From: Prorocentrum cordatum | Lineage: Eukaryota; Sar; Dinophyceae; Prorocentrales; Prorocentraceae | Direction of reading: 5' to 3' | DNA: 64,000 bases | Assembly: GCA_963575745.1 (NCBI GenBank) | Contig: CAUYUJ010014597.1 | Span: forward strand, 262,957 to 326,956 | Notes under the pieces: model-generated | Database searches by the model: none | Told to the model about the DNA's origin: nothing | The model's input: the letters and a program-made list of their open reading frames with translations, nothing else | Translations under genes and position numbers: made by a program | Part shown: piece after piece, positions 21,493-32,383 of the stretch | Layout of the letters: every line of letters starts with the position of its first letter | Position numbering within the stretch: position 1 is the first letter of the stretch

Positions 21493-22089
21493 AGAAGGAT
21501 GAGGAGCTAGGTGTCAACCAAGAGGTCACATCCGATCCTACCTCTGCTGCTGCTGCTGCTTAGGTGTCGTCCTTCTGGCCGGGAGATCCGCAGCACGCCT
21601 CGCCGCCTTCGCGATCGAAAGGCTCGCTTCGGGGGATTACCTCTTTCGACGCTCATTACGATGCCGTCCCCTCGCTCAAGGCGGAGGAGACGATGAAGCC
21701 GATGCAAGAAGGGCGACCGAGCTCAGCTCAGCCTCTGGGGGAGGGCGAAACCAGGCCGAGAGCCTCAAGGAGAGCCGAGGGAAGAGGGAGGCAGGCCTCT
21801 CGTTCGATCGAAGAGTGTGACGAGGAGACGACGCGAGGAAGCATGCCTCTCCCCTCGCATCCCTTCCATGGACAGGTGAGGCCCTGATCAGCCAACCTTC
21901 CGCCAACCAAGTAAGAGCGGGAGAGGGGCAGGGGGTGGTCAGCTGCGTCGGGGCCGCCCCGTCGCGAGGGCCATCGCCGCGAGACGGCACGCGGGATCCA
22001 GGAGGGAGCTGCTCGATCTGGCCAGGGTGCAGGTTCCTCGACAGTCCTCCCCGTTGCTTCCCCCTCCTCTTCCTCCCACATCCCACATC

Positions 22090-22205
22090 CCACATCCCTC
22101 CTCCTCCTGCTCCTCCTCCTCCTCCTGCTCCTGCTCCTCCTCCTCCTCCTCCTCCTCCTCCTCCTCCCTCCTCCTCTCCATCCTCTCCTCATCCTCATCC
22201 TCACC

Positions 22206-22274
<69 letters not shown>

Positions 22275-22412
22275 CCATCATCCACACCATCCTGCCCCAC
22301 CCCGTCCCTCGTTGCTTACTCTTCTCCTCTTTCCGTCTTCCTCCTCCCTCTCCCCCTCCTCCTCCTCCTCCTCCTCCTCCTCCTCCTCCTCCTCCTCCTC
22401 CTCCTGCCGCAC
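22090..22412. repeat. Compound (TCC)n-(ATC)n-(TCC)n microsatellite
   Basis: TCC-rich 22090-22195, ATC-rich 22203-22275, TCC-rich again 22340-22405. No gene between 21493 and 22090 apart from a CTG run at 21546-21560. Confidence 0.9.
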
Positions 22413-22497
22413 CACCTGCTGCTTCCCTTCCTCCCCCTCTTGCTGTTGCTGTTCCTCCCCTCCTCTCCGCAACCTCTTCCTCTTCTCGGATCCGACG

Positions 22498-22600
22498 ATA
22501 GGGGGATAGTAAAGGGTGGTCGCGAATCCGCCGAGGAATTAACAAACGGGGGGATAGCAACGGGGGGATAGCAAAGGGGGGATGGCAAAGGGAGGTCTTT
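22498..22600 (+). repeat. GGGGGGATAGCAA short direct repeats
   Basis: Four GGGGGATAG(T/C)AA units between 22499 and 22590, with variable spacing. The same motif occurs once near 18988. Confidence 0.7.
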
Positions 22601-22679
22601 AGGCGTGTGATATTCTCTCCCCCGTCATCCCCCCTGGGGATCCTAAACCAGCACTTCGGTCCCTCCCGCTTCCCCCAGC

Positions 22680-23890
22680 CCGAGCGCGGAACGGGAGGAC
22701 AGAGGGCTCCCAGACGACCCAAGCGGGCTCCAAGGCGCACCGAAGACGGTCCAAGAAGGCCCGAAGGTGCTAAAACAGCGTTCCAAGACGCCTACGATAG
22801 CCTCCCAGATGGCCCAAGATGTCCCCAAGACGCCCCAGAAAGCCTCCAAGAGGCCTCCCAAGATGGCCTCAAGAGGTACAAATCGCCAAATTCCCAGGGA
22901 GGGCGTACACTTTCAGCACCTACGCCTCTCCGGCCCCCACGGCGTTGAAGACGGGACGAGAGGCCCCAAAGACTGGCCCACCAGGCTCCCAGGAGAGCCC
23001 GAAGACGGCCCAACGGGGCCCCAGTGCGCCCGAAGGGGGCGCCCGAGACAGCCCAATAGCGAGCCCCGAGAGGGCCCCCAAGAAGGCCGAAGAGCGGGGG
23101 CCCGAGCCGACAGTTCGAGCTTTCCGCCCCGAGATTCGCTGGAGAGGCCTCCGGCGGCCCTCCAGGAAGCCCAAGAGACCCCGCAAGAGGCCTCCAAGGC
23201 ACCCAAGAGGCCCGAAAACGAGCTCCAAGAGGCTTCAAACCTGCTTCCACGAGGCCTCACAGAATCGTCATCGGGAAAAGGTCGGGAGCCCCGGATGGCC
23301 CCAGAAGTCTCCACTGTGGCCCTACAAGCTTCCAAGACAGCTCCACGAGAGGGCCCACCCAGCCTCCCCCGACCACCCGCCGAACGCATCATGGGTGGGA
23401 TACTTCGGAAGCTCCGCGAGAGCTCGGGATTTGTTCCAAGCGTTTCGTGAAAGCCCTGTGACGCCAACGAATCAACTGATGACGTTGACGATTGCCTTTC
23501 GACGGCCGAGGAGGTGTCCAACACGCCCCAAGCGGCCTCCGAGAGCAAACCCTAGAGGGCCCCAGCCACCAAAAAGCGCCCTCGTCCTTTCGGAAAACGT
23601 GCATTTGGAGGAAATATGCGCTGAGGAGAAAACGTCTCCAGGAGAACCTCAAGACGTCCCAATAGATCTCCAAGACGGATCAAGAAGGCCCCAGAACGGC
23701 CTCAGAAGGGGCCCGACAGCGACAATTCTCGCAGTCCGCCCTAAGACGCCCCCAGCAGGCCCCAGAAGGCTGCCAAGAGGTCCCAGGAGGCCGCGAGCTG
23801 GCCCCCCGGGAGCAGCCCCAAAGGGAGCAGGACAAGCTCGAGAGGGCCCCCAAACGGCACCCACGCCGTCGCAAAACTGCATCCATGAGT
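22680..23890 (-). repeat. Degenerate CCAAGAGGCCCC repeat, block 2
   Basis: Complement of the GGGGCCTCTTGG motif of 7060-7580 and 27700-28330, at 10-15-bp spacing for 1.2 kb. Open frames over 200 codons here are Pro/Arg/Lys-rich repeat products. Confidence 0.7.
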
Positions 23891-23963
23891 TCCCCGACAG
23901 GCCTGCCACGACATCCCGACGAACAATCTCAAGACGTATGGCCCACAACTCCAGCACGGTGGC

Positions 23964-24193
23964 TTGAGCAGAGACCGACAGTCCCAGCATTTCTAGTATT
24001 AGGCCTAATTACCAACATGTTCTTAGAACACAGAGATGTTCTTATAAGGTTCTTAGAACATAGACCTGATGTGTTAAATCAAGACAGTCCTAGCCAGAAA
24101 TGTTCAAAGAACATTTCGTGGAACTCACAAAAAGTTCTTAGAACATTGTTTGGTAGGCCTATAGGCGAGCTAGGACGCTTCGCCACTGCTTGA
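23964..24193 (+). mobile_element. MITE family T, copy 2
   Basis: TTGA-GCAGAGACCGACAGTCCC at the left and CCAC-TGC-TTGA at the right. Same TIRs and interior as 20074-20307. Confidence 0.85.
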
Positions 24194-24529
24194 ATGGCTG
24201 CATGGGCCGAGGGCAGTGCACCGGCCTGCTCCAGTGATCTCGCCATGCGTCGCCGTGCAGTGCACGGCGACTGTCCTTCTGAAGGGCCTTGGTTCTTCGG
24301 AAGACCTCTTCCTCGGACATCCACAAAAAAACATACTGAGCTCCGACATCCAGCCACGGCCTGGCGGGGCCTCCCTCGAGATGTGGGGAGAGCACCCTGG
24401 CACGCCACCACGACTAAACTTGAGGGGTCGGTGGATGTGGCGCAAGCCTGTAGAATAAGCTTACGTTACGACGACGTTGCCAGCTGGTTTCCCCGGCGCC
24501 TCCCAGCGCCGAAGCAGAAGAAGAAAAAA

Positions 24530-24706
24530 CGCCATGAGCATAAACTTTTGGCGCTCTGCGCGGATGGGTCGGCTCCGCGCTGGGACCCCCCTCCCTGACG
24601 CGCGGAGCGCGCCAGGGGCGCCGCCGGAGGCGCATCTGGGGGGGGGCCCTGCGCGAATCCGATCCATCCGCGCGGAACGCCAAAAAATTATGGTTATGGC
24701 GCTTTG
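24530..24706. mobile_element. Foldback element of the GCGCGCGGAGCGCGC family
   Basis: Arms of about 50 bp: GCATAAACTTTTGGCGCTCT...GCGCGGATGGGTCGG on the left and the inverse complement of CGATCCATCCGCGCGGAACG...CCAAAAAATTATGGTTATGG on the right. The centre is ACCCCCCTCCCTGACGCGCG with GAGCGCGCCAGGGG, shared with 29805-29870, 31523-31588, 35870-35900 and 60450-60490. Confidence 0.7.
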
Positions 24707-24711
24707 TTGAG

Positions 24712-24850
24712 GGGCCCGCAAACACACAAATAAATACACACATCCCAATATTCCCAATATCTCCCCACATCTTCTGGGTCTTTGTCTTCCCCCCGCTTCC
24801 CATACTTCCCCGTATTTTCCTGGGGATCGACGATGACTTGTGTCTGTGTG
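24712..24850 (+). repeat. Dispersed 130-bp repeat family K, copy 1
   Basis: GAGGGGCCCGCAAACACACA, AATAAATACACACATCCCA, TCTTCTGGGTCTTTGTCTTC, then CCCCCGCTTCCCATACTTCC. Copies at 36188-36310 and 38403-38530. Confidence 0.75.
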
Positions 24851-25007
24851 TTTCGTCTCCTCCTGAGCTTTGTTCTTCCTCGACGCTCACGCTGCCAGCC
24901 GGTTTCTCCGTGGCGCCTCCCAGCGCCGGAGGCCCCGGCCCACCGAACGTGCCCAGCGACCCAATCCTCTCTCGTCCGACCAAAACTGCCCGATATCCAG
25001 CCACACG

Positions 25008-25175
25008 CAAGAGTGACCCTGGGTAAGAGTGACCGTTGGTGCGCGGCTTTTGGGGGGCCGCGGGGGGACCAAACCTGGGCGCGCAAACCGCTGCTCCTGC
25101 TTCGTTTTCAACCATCTGGGGGCCCATCTGTGCCCGCACCGCAGGTCACTCCGGTGAAAGGTCACTCTTACGTCT
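25008..25175. mobile_element. Candidate inverted-repeat element
   Basis: AAGAGTGACCCTGGGTAAGA and GTGACCGTTGGTGCGC on the left mirror GGTCACTCCGGTGAAAGGTC and ACTCTTACG on the right. The AAGAGTGACC/GGTCACTCTT pair is exact. Only one copy seen. Confidence 0.45.
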
Positions 25176-25178
25176 ACT

Positions 25179-25287
25179 TCGGGGGCGCGCAAACATGCAT
25201 TAGCGAGCCATGTTTGCGAATCGAGGGGCCGTGTTCGTGTACGCAGCTGGGCGCGCACGTCCTCCGCGGGCTCCCCGGATGTGTCCT
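25179..25287 (+). repeat. Dispersed 105-bp repeat, copy 1
   Basis: TCGGGGGCGCGCAAACATGC to GGGCTCCCCGGATG. Matches 40716-40819 with few differences (shared ATCGAGGGGCCGTGTTC-like, TACGCAGCTGGGCGCG). Confidence 0.8.
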
Positions 25288-25458
25288 GAGCCCCTCTCCC
25301 TCCTGCCTGCCCTGCCCTGCGTGGACTTCGGCCGCGCCTCGCCTCCCCTCGCCGGCGCCTGGCCCTCCTCTGTCCTTGCCCGCCTTCCCCCCCCCGCTCC
25401 GCTCCTCCACCTCCTGGGTGGCCTCTACAGCGGTGCTTAGTGTGAGGGGGTGATTGTC

Positions 25459-25650
25459 GGGGGCGCGCAAACATGGATTAGCTATCCATGGATTTGGCGC
25501 GCGGTCGCCAAATCCATGGATCGGGGGAGGTGCCCTCCCCAAAAAAGCAGCCGGTGCCGCCTCGTTCGGCGGCGGAGATCCGCGATCTCCCATGGAGACG
25601 GGACCCGTCGCCAATCCACGCCCCCTTGATCCATGTTTGCGATCGCCTGA
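25459..25650 (+). mobile_element. Inverted-repeat form of the 155-bp dispersed element, copy 2
   Basis: Left end GGGGGCGCGCAAACATGGAT; right end ATCCATGTTTGCGATCGCCT is nearly its inverse complement (GCAAACATGGAT / ATCCATGTTTGC exact). The interior matches 18679-18834. Confidence 0.7.
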
Positions 25651-25679
25651 GGTACCGATCCCCTGACGACTCTCTAGGT

Positions 25680-25834
25680 TTAGGTCGGGCATGTCCCCCT
25701 TCATGCGGATTTTGACAGTTAAAACATAAGCAGAAAATATTCGAAAATTGTCAGAGATAACGGAAAAATCGTCCCCCTATTATTTTTCTACTATTTTTGA
25801 ATACTCCTCCTGCAGAGGGGCATGCCCGACTGAA
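25680..25834 (+). mobile_element. MITE family L, copy 1
   Basis: Left TIR TTAGGTCGGGCATGTCCCCC; right end GAGGGGCATGCCCGACTGAA; AT-rich centre. 155 bp. Same family as 39052-39212 and the ends of 60340-62775. The flanking octamers CTCTAGGT and CCCGGGGT agree at 5 of 8 positions. Confidence 0.75.
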
Positions 25835-26812
25835 CCCGGGGTCCATCCTGGCCAAAGTTATCGAGCTGCGTCCAAGCGGGTCGGCGAGAGCCTCCAGAGG
25901 CCTCCCAGAAACGAGCGGCGGCGTCGAGCCCCGAGCCTCCACGCTCGACCGACCCGATGTTTGGGAGACGCGCGTGCGTACCCTGAGATAGCTGGGTTCC
26001 GTCCCATGGGGCTTCGCAGAAATGCCACAGGACGACATACAGTGTACGATTTCCCGGGCCAGTTCTCCTGGCGACAGGCGATGTTACACACTGATGGCAT
26101 CACACGTGTGTACACATATATAAAGGTATATACACATACATGGTGGGGTTCGGCCGCAATTTGCCACTGAGTGGTGGACATTCATGACATCGTGGTGTGG
26201 ACATGCCCCTGGCCCCGAGTGTTCCCCAGCTTCCCTCCTCCGCTCTTTGCCCTCCTCCCCTCCCCTCCCTCTGCTCGCTCCGCTCGCAAGGCGCCGCGGC
26301 CTCCACGCCAGCTCCATCTCGACCTGGTTGCTGTCCAGCGGAGCCGTTAGCCAGGCCTGTTCACCCAGCAGGAGACTGCGACGGTACGCGAGTTGTGTAT
26401 TCGGGAGCGGCCAAGAGGGGGGTGTCCAAGAGGGGGGGTGCAAATCATGACCGGCGGCACGTGTGCGGCCCAGCGGGGGGGTCACGGACATAATGAAATA
26501 AGAAGAGGCGCCATGAAAACTGGGGAGATATCGTGGCCCACGCCATGATATCCACCCCCCCCAAGTCATCACCCCCCCCTGTGCCGCCCCCGATGTATAA
26601 AAAACCAACCTTGAATATTGACCAACACGTTGGCGGATGAGCGGCACGTGGCGTCAAATAGCGGCAACCGACCAGCGGCAAGTAGCTGCACACGCCCCGC
26701 GCAAACCGTCCACCAATCACCTCCTACTCGCCGTTCGTGGCCGCAAAACGCAACAAAACACATGCCCGGTGAAATTCAAGGCTTGCATGCATGCATGTAT
26801 ACATATACATAT
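25835..26812. other. Stretch without a gene
   Basis: No coding or repeat structure I can support, apart from TATATAAAGGTATATACA near 26115-26132 and GGGGGGTGT-type runs near 26410-26440. Confidence 0.35.
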
Positions 26813-26817
26813 ACATC

Positions 26818-26849
<32 letters not shown>

Positions 26850-27425
26850 CAAGATTGCAGTGGATCTTCGCGCCATGCACCTCCCCGCAGAGGGGGGGAG
26901 GGGGGGGGCCCGGGGCAGATACGACGCCCGCCGGGGCGCACTTTCCTCGAGCGGGCACACAAAGGATGCACTTCCTCCTCCTCCTGGTCCTCCTCCTCCT
27001 TTTCCTCCTTTTCCTCCTCCTCCTCATCCTGCTCCTCTCCTCCTTTTCCTCCTCCTCCTCCTCCTCCCGCAGAGGCGTCCCGGGAGCGGGCCCCGAGTCA
27101 AAATACCACCCCCCAAGGGCGCATTTTCCTCGAGCGGGCACGCCCGAGATGCACTTCTTCCTCTTCCGGGAGCACGTCCCAAGTCAGAATATCACACTCC
27201 CGGGGCGCACTTTCCTCGAGCGGGCACACAAAGGGTGCACTTCCTCCTCCTCCTCCTCCTCCTCTTCTCCTCCTCCTCCTTCTCCTCCTCCTCCTCCTCT
27301 CCTCCCTGCTCCTCCTCCTTCTCCTCCTCCTCCTCCTCCTTCTCCTCCCCCTCCTCCTCCCCCTCCCCCCACTCCTTGCCCTTTCGATCAGGGTCGGCGG
27401 CACCGGCCGTCAGGCCTCTCCAATC

Positions 27426-27467
<42 letters not shown>

Positions 27468-27500
27468 CAAGACTGCAGTGGCGCTTCGCGCCATGCACCT
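26813..27500. repeat. Segment flanked by 70-bp direct repeats with (TA)n(TG)n
   Basis: ATCTATATATATAT...GTGTGTGTGC then AAGATTGCAGTGGATCTTCG, CGCCATGCACCT at 26816-26882 recur at 27423-27500 as (TA)n(TG)n with AAGACTGCAGTGGCGCTTCG, CGCCATGCACCT. Between them are three diverged units of GCGCACTTTCCTCGAGCGGG followed by TGCACTTCCTCCTCCTCC, with (TCC)n runs at 26968-27065 and 27242-27365. Confidence 0.8.
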
Positions 27501-27699
27501 TGGTCCTTGAAGATTGGCATGCAGGCGGAAATGGCAGGAAGGCCATGCGGACAATTTAGCGATAACTCTTTGCTGCCTTTTCTGGCATCGCCGTTATGAT
27601 AATGTTGTTCGCTATCTCCTCCATGCATATTTTTCCTCATTCTCGCCATACCCTGGGCATTCTCCCCATCCTCCTCAGCTCTTTTTGCGGCGGCTCCTC

Positions 27700-28330
27700 C
27701 TTGGAGAGCCTCTGGGGGCCTCACCAAAGTTCTCAAGCTTTCTTAAAGCCTTGTGGAGGCCTCCTGGGCGTGTTCTGGGGGCCTCTGGGGCTTCCTAAGG
27801 CCAACCTGCCTCTAACCGCGGTCTCCCTGAACGCCCCGGTCACGATTTGGAATGCTTCGGAGGGTGTCTTGGGGCCATCTTGGGCCGCCATGGGGCTCTC
27901 TTAGGGCCATTTTGGACCTCTGTTGTGCCGTTTTGGGGCTCTCTTGGACTGCCTGGAAGCCCTTTCGGATGGTTGTGGGGCGATTGGGGGGTCTCCCAGG
28001 CGACTTCGGACGCCCAGAAGACAGATGTCTTGGAGCGTCGGGAAGCCGAAAAGAGGAGAACCCCAAATTCACCAAAAACCTAAATTAAATCAATGATTTG
28101 TCCATCTTGGGGCCTTCTTGGGGGTGCTCTTGGAGGCCTCTTGGTACGTTTTGGAGCGATCTTGCGGGGTATGACGGCTTCTTGGAGCGCTCTTTTGCTG
28201 TCTTGGGGTTCTCTGGGACGTCTCCGATGACCCCCCTGATCGCCCTAGGTGTGCTGCGAGGGCTTGGCAAACGCCCTGCGAGGCCCAGGGGGCCGCTTCG
28301 AGGCACGTCCGAAGGGTCCCAAAGCCCCAG
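27700..28330 (+). repeat. Degenerate GGGGCCTCTTGG repeat, block 3
   Basis: Same short-period motif and orientation as 7060-7580. No coding content. Confidence 0.65.
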
Positions 28331-28390
28331 AAACCGGGCGTCCTGTTTTTGGAGGGGGACGTTTTCCCCCCGCCCGGGCTTGCAAAAATA

Positions 28391-28506
28391 TATAAATTAC
28401 CCTGTGACGTACCCAACCCATTTGTATCATGGGAAACGAGGAGTTGGCCGAAACTTGCATTGACAATCAAATTGCAGGATCCGTTGTTTGATATGTAAGC
28501 TAGTTG
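28391..28506 (+). repeat. Isolated partial copy of the array-B spacer
   Basis: TTACCCTGTGACGTACCCAA, then AACGAGGAGTTGGCCGAAAC, then GATATGTAAGCTAGTTGGGA. Matches the ends of the spacers at 30560-30655 and 32276-32370. It marks the left edge of array B as they mark the restart of their arrays. Confidence 0.8.
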
Positions 28507-28619
28507 GGACACGCGCCTATGGCATCATGCGCAGGAGAACCACACAAGAACGAGGGGCGACAACTACAGGCTCGAAGAGGACATGGGGAGTCGGGAACGA
28601 AGAGCAGGAGAAAGACGTG

Positions 28620-29735
28620 CGGGAAGCCCACTGTGCTGGGCCCCCCAGCAGGCCTCGAAAGTGGCGACAGTTTCACAGATCGCAGCCCCCCAGGGATGGC
28701 GAGGTCTAATTTGAATCCGCGGTGACTACCCACTGTGCTGGGCCCCCCAGCAGGCCTCGAAAGTGGCGACAGTTTCACAGATCGCAGCCCCCAAGGGATG
28801 GCGAGGTCTAATTTGAGACAGCGGTGGGTACCCACTGTGCTGGGCCCCCCAGCAGGCCTCGAAAGTGGCGACAGTTTCACAGATCGCAGCCCCCCAGGGA
28901 TGGCGAGGTCTAATTTGAGTCCGCCGTGAGTGCCCACTGTGCTGTGCCCCTCAGCAGCCTTCGAAAGTGGCGGCAGTTTCACAGATCGCAGCCCCCCAGG
29001 GATGGCAAGGTCTAATCTGAATCTGCGTGTATGTACCCACTGTGCTGGGCCCCGCAAGCAGGCCTCGAAAGTGGCGACAATTTCACAGATCGCAGCCCCC
29101 CAGGGATGGCGAGGTCTAATTTGAGTCCGCGGTGAGTACCCACTGTGCTGGGCCCCCCAGCAGGCCTCGAAAGTGGCGACAGCGTCACAGATCGCAGCCC
29201 CCCAGGGATGGCGAGGTCTAGTTTCAGTCCGCGGTGTGTACCCACTGTGCTGGGCCCCCCAGCAGGCCTCGAAAGTGGCGACAATTTCACAGATCGCAGC
29301 CCCCCAGGGATGGCGAGGTACAATTTCAGTCCGCGGTCGGTACCCTCTGTGTTGAGCCCCCCCGCAGGCCTCGAAAGTAACGACGGTTTCACAGATCGCA
29401 GCCCCCCAGGGGTGGCGAGGTCTAGTTTGGGTCCGCGGTGTGTACCCACTGTGCTGGGCCCCCCAGCAGGCCTCGAAAGTGGCGACAGTTTCACAGATCG
29501 CAGCCCCCCAGGGATGGCGAGGTACAATTTCAATCCGCCGTGTGTACCCACTGTGCTGGGCACCCCAGCAGGCCTCGAAAATGGCGACAGTTTTACAGAT
29601 CGCAGCCCCCCAGGGATGGCGAGGTACAATTTGAACCCGCCGTGTGTACCCACTGTGCTGGGCCCCCCAGCAGGCCTCGAAAGTGGCGACAGTTTCACAG
29701 ATCGCAGCCCCCCAGGGATGGCGAGGTGCAAACAT
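28620..29735 (+). repeat. 102-bp satellite, array B part 1
   Basis: Eleven units of CCCACTGTGCTGGGCCCCCC, AGCAGGCCTCGAAAGTGGCG, ACAGTTTCACAGATCGCAGC, CCCCCAGGGATGGCGAGGTC plus a short variable tail. CCCACTGTG sites fall at 28627, 28729, 28831 and 28933, i.e. every 102 bp. Variation is concentrated in the tail after GAGGTCTAATTTGA. Same family as array A in reverse orientation. Confidence 0.95.
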
Positions 29736-30665
29736 ATAGGAAGAGGAATAAAAATAAATCAAACAATAAGCACCTCAAAAACTGATGCGAGGGAAGGATC
29801 GGTTTGGACCCCCCTCCCTGGCGCGCGGTGCGCGCCAGGGGCGGCGCCAGAAGCGCCGCCAGGGAGCTCCAGTGCCAACCCGAGAAATGCGTGGGGACCT
29901 GCGAAAGTTTCTGTTCACTTTTTGTTCCCCGAGGACTGCGAGGGAAGGCACGCGGCGGAGTCGCCTGGGCGGAGGCCGCGGGGGGAGTCCTCTGGGCGAA
30001 CGGAAGGGGGCAACGCCGGCTGCCAGCCCGATGCCGGGCCACGACGGGAAGGAGGAGGAGGACCAGTGTAAGTTCAGTATCCCCCTGCTCTCGCTGACTG
30101 CCTGCTTAGTTACTCCGCGCCCGCATGGTCACCTCATCATGTTCCATCTCTCTCGGCACGACCTGCGTCCCCTTAAGAAGCAGCCTTGACTTGTTTTTGT
30201 ATGCCTACGTCGGCTAATTCCAATCATTTCTCTCGGGGGGCGCGACAAGCCAGGCCTTTCTGTCCGCCCAATGCAGAAAGGCATGATGTAAACCCTCCCT
30301 CCAAGATCATTACTCATAAGGCCCTACAAACATTTGTTCTCATTGCGGGGAATACCCCTCTGGAAGATAACCGTCTGAAAATCACCAGTCACTCCAAAAC
30401 ACAATCCCTAGGACTTCACCGTTGCGAATCAACCTGACTGATGCGTCCTGACAGTGGAACTTCGGTCATGCGAACCCTTGCACCGATTGCAAACTTCCAA
30501 AACGTGTGTTCACGGCAGTGCTCAGCGCTAAAAGGAGACCACATTTTGAAACAACATATTACCCTGTGACGTACCCAACCCATGTGTATCAATGGAAACG
30601 AGGAGTTGGCCGAAACTTGTATGGACAATCGACTTGATGTGTAAGCTACTTGGGAGGCGTCACTG
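29736..30665 (+). repeat. Array-B spacer, copy 1 (0.93 kb)
   Basis: Nearly identical to 31454-32383, offset 1718 bp. It begins AACATATAGGAAGAGGAATA, contains the foldback core CCTGGCGCGCGGTGCGCGCC (about 29817) and ends with the ACCCTGTGACGTACCCAACC segment before satellite units resume. The two open frames in it (29785-30189 on +) are also in the second copy, but I find no domain in them. Confidence 0.9.
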
Positions 30666-31453
30666 TGCTGGGCCCCGCAAGCAGGCCTCGAAAGTGGCGA
30701 CAGTTTCACAGATCGCAGCCCCCCAGGGATGGCGAGGTCTAATTTGAATCTGCGTGTGTACCCACTGTGCTGGGCCCCGCAAGCAGGCCTCGAAAGTGGC
30801 GGCAGTTGCAGCCCCCCAGGGATGGCGAGGTCTAATTTGAATATGCGTGTGTGTACCCACTGTGCTGGGCCCCGCCAGCAGGCCTCGAAAGTGGCGACGG
30901 TTTCACAGATCGCAGCCCCCAAGGATGGCGAGGTCTAATTTGAGTCCGCGGTGAGTACCCACTGTGCTGGGCCCCTCAGCAGCCTTCGAAAGTGGCGACA
31001 ATTTCACAGATTGCAGCCCCCCAGGGATGGCGAGGTCCAATTTCAATCCGCCCTGTGTACCCACTGTGCTGGGCCCCCCAGCAGGCCTTGAACGTGGCGA
31101 CAATTTCACAGATCGCAGCCCCCCAGGGATGGCGAGGTCCAATTTCAATCCGCCGTGTGTACCCAATGCGCTGGGCCCCCCCAGCAGGCCTCGAAAGTGG
31201 CGACAGTTTCACAGATCGCAGCCCCCCAGGGATGGCGAGGTCTAATTTGAGTCCGCCGTGTGTACCCACTGTGCTGGGCCCCCCAGCAGGCCTCGAAAGT
31301 GGCGACAGTTTCACAGATCGCAGCCCCCAAGGGATGGCGAGGTACAATTTCAATCCGCCGTGTGTACCCACTGTGCTGGGCCCCCCAGCAGGCCTCGAAA
31401 GTGGCGACAGTTTCACAGATCGCAGCCCCCCAGGGATGGCGAGGTGCAAACAT
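30661..31453 (+). repeat. 102-bp satellite, array B part 2
   Basis: Seven to eight units between the two spacers, including shortened ones (30790-30830 lacks the TTTCACAGATCG segment). Confidence 0.95.
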
Positions 31454-32383
31454 ATAGGAAGAGGAATAAAAATAAATCAAACAATAAGCACCTCAAAAAC
31501 TGATGCGAGGGAAGGATCGGTTTGGACCCCCCTCCCTGGCGCGCGGTGCGCGCCAGGGGCGGCGCCAGAAGCGCCGCCAGGGAGCTCCAGTGCCAACCCG
31601 AGAAATGCGTGGGGACCTGCGAAAGTTTCTGTTCATTTTTTGTTCCCCGAGGACTGCGAGGGAAGGCACGCGGCGGAGTCGCCTGGACGGAGGCCGCGGG
31701 GGGAGTCCTCTGGGCGAACGGAAGGGGGCAACGCCGGCTGCCAGCCCGATGCCGGGCCACGACGGGAAGGAGGAGGAGGACCAGTGTAAGTTCAGTATCC
31801 CCCTGCTCTCGCTGACTGCCTGCTTAGTTACTCCGCGCCCGCATGGTCACCTCATCATGTTCCATCTCTCTCGGCACGACCTGCGTCCCCTTAAGAAGCA
31901 GCCTTGACTTGTTTTTGTATGCCTACGTCGGCTAATTCCAATCATTTCTCTCGGGGGCGCGACAAGCCAGGCCTTTCTGTCCGCCCAATGCAGAAAGGCA
32001 TGATGTAAACCCTCCCTCCAAGATCATTACTCATAAGGCCCTACAAAAATTTGTTCTCATTGCGGGGAATACCCCTCTGGAAGATAACCGTCTGAAAATC
32101 ACCAGTCACTCCAAAACACAATCCCTAGGACTTCACCGTTGCGAATCAACCTGACTGATGCGTCCTGACAGTGGAACTTCGGTCATGCGAACCCTTGCAC
32201 CGATTGCAAACTTCCAAAACGTGTGTTCACGGCAGTGCTCAGCGCTAAAAGGAGACCACATTTTGAAACAACATATTACCCTGTGACGTACCCAACCCAT
32301 GTGTCTCAATGGAAACGAGGAGTTGGCCGGAACTTGTACGGACAATCGACTTGATGTGTCGCTACTTGGGAGGCGTCACTGTG
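31454..32383 (+). repeat. Array-B spacer, copy 2
   Basis: Differs from copy 1 by a handful of substitutions (e.g. TTCATTTTTT for TTCACTTTTT, CTGGACGG for CTGGGCGG) and a one-G deletion in the GGGGGGCGCG run. The high identity shows a recent segmental duplication or unequal exchange. Confidence 0.9.

Noticed and set aside
29785-31907. Duplicated 134-codon frames in the array-B spacers
   Set aside because: Their conservation follows from the recent duplication of the whole spacer, and they cross a foldback hairpin.
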